NCBI GenBank assembly: GCA_905214325.1 | Contig: CAJMLT010000007.1 | Span: 1-50,447, forward strand | Origin: an uncultured bacterium | GTDB taxonomy: Bacteria > Actinomycetota > Coriobacteriia > Coriobacteriales > Eggerthellaceae | Direction: 5' to 3' | DNA: 50,447 nucleotides | Shown: piece after piece, positions 50,210 to 50,447 of the stretch | How the letters are laid out: every line of letters starts with the position of its first letter | Position numbering within the stretch: position 1 is the stretch's first letter | Notes under the pieces: generated by a model | Database searches by the model: none | Told to the model about the DNA's origin: nothing | What the model saw: only the letters and a program-made list of their open reading frames with translations | Translations under genes and position numbers: made by a program

Positions 50210-50256
50210 GCCCAACGGCAACGGTAGCGGCTGAGCCCGCGCCGTTGTCGCTGGGC
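50210..50256 (-). terminator. Inverted repeat after the carbonic anhydrase gene
   Basis: Two 15-base arms (50210-50224 and 50242-50256) pair with two mismatches. It begins 40 bases past the carbonic anhydrase stop on the minus strand; a smaller GCCGA/TCGGC stem lies just beyond. No T-run is seen, so termination would need help. Confidence 0.4.
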
Positions 50257-50295
50257 GTGATTGCAGGAAGAACCCATCGACATCGGGGATGTCGC

Positions 50296-50447
50296 CTATT
50301 CCACAGGGCTCAATTCCCCGGTGGTCGAATCGATGATGAACCCTTTCACGGTAACGGAGTCGGGAAGAAGCGGATGGTTGGCAATGGTGTTCACGGTCTC
50401 ACGTACGCTTTCTTCGCCATCCCCGAATCCAGCGAGCCACTTTTCGA
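50296..50447 (-). CDS. Beta-carbonic anhydrase, C-terminal fragment
   Basis: The minus strand is open from the window edge to a TAG at 50296-50298, giving 49 residues. They read like the end of a beta-carbonic anhydrase: a helix with SVRETVNTIANHPLLPD followed by SVTVKGFIIDSTTGELSPV, the usual last strand (GxxxDxxTGxL). The catalytic zinc ligands lie upstream, beyond the edge. The enzyme would interconvert CO2 and bicarbonate. Too short for the subtype. Confidence 0.72.
   Translation of the reverse strand, partial: EKWLAGFGDGEESVRETVNTIANHPLLPDSVTVKGFIIDSTTGELSPVE

Noticed and set aside
1..50447. CRISPR arrays, insertion sequences or prophage
   Set aside because: No regularly spaced repeats, transposase or integrase sequence, or paired terminal repeats were seen by eye.

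Overview
The window reads as a chromosomal segment of an anaerobic, high-GC Gram-positive bacterium, most likely a member of the Coriobacteriia (Eggerthella/Slackia-like). The basis is the actinobacterial gene and codon style, a TsaB-RimI-TsaD fusion of the kind I recall from that class, and a metabolism of CoA-transferases, acyl-CoA dehydrogenase, formyl-THF enzymes, an Nfn-type transhydrogenase, hydrogenase maturation and Tat export. This is inference; no marker here fixes the genus. Genes are dense, mostly on the plus strand, with no insertion sequence, CRISPR array or prophage seen.

Region 1 (1-7400) is a catabolic locus: a short-chain dehydrogenase, a zinc alcohol dehydrogenase, a HadA/FldA-like class III CoA-transferase, a CaiB/BaiF-fold protein that carries the catalytic residues of alpha-methylacyl-CoA racemases, an acyl-CoA dehydrogenase and a LysR regulator. 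Together they could activate an organic acid to its CoA ester, set the configuration of its alpha carbon, and oxidise it. The substrate is unknown. This is the best candidate for an undescribed pathway. A second HadA-like CoA-transferase stands alone at 29854-31092.

Region 2 (7403-22575) holds a two-component system, coaX, the one-carbon genes fhs-fchA-folD, the t6A tRNA genes (tsaE and a three-domain tsaB-rimI-tsaD), ubiE/menE-type methyltransferase, an amidohydrolase with most metal ligands lost, tatA-tatC, hypA-hypB and nadE. FolD lacks its cyclohydrolase lysine, which fits the neighbouring FchA taking over that step.

Region 3 (22576-38494) has groES-groEL under a perfect CIRCE operator, an AEC transporter, two SpoU-type RNA methyltransferases, a heavy-metal permease, tRNA-Gln, a NYN-domain protein, rpsB-tsf, murA, an LCP-family cell-wall protein and a gene pair for an NfnAB-like electron-bifurcating transhydrogenase.

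Region 4 (38495-50447) has folC, the SRP RNA, a DedA protein, dnaX-ybaB-recR, rplJ-rplL behind an attenuated leader, a DUF4013-like membrane protein, then a minus-strand run (methyltransferase, DUF2520 dehydrogenase-like protein, ArsB/NhaD-type permease) and the C-terminal end of a beta-carbonic anhydrase cut by the window edge.

Regulatory sequence is readable at many points: strong rho-independent terminators, several hairpin leaders, operator-like palindromes, and at least three genes whose -10 box lies 7-8 bases before the start codon, which suggests leaderless mRNAs.
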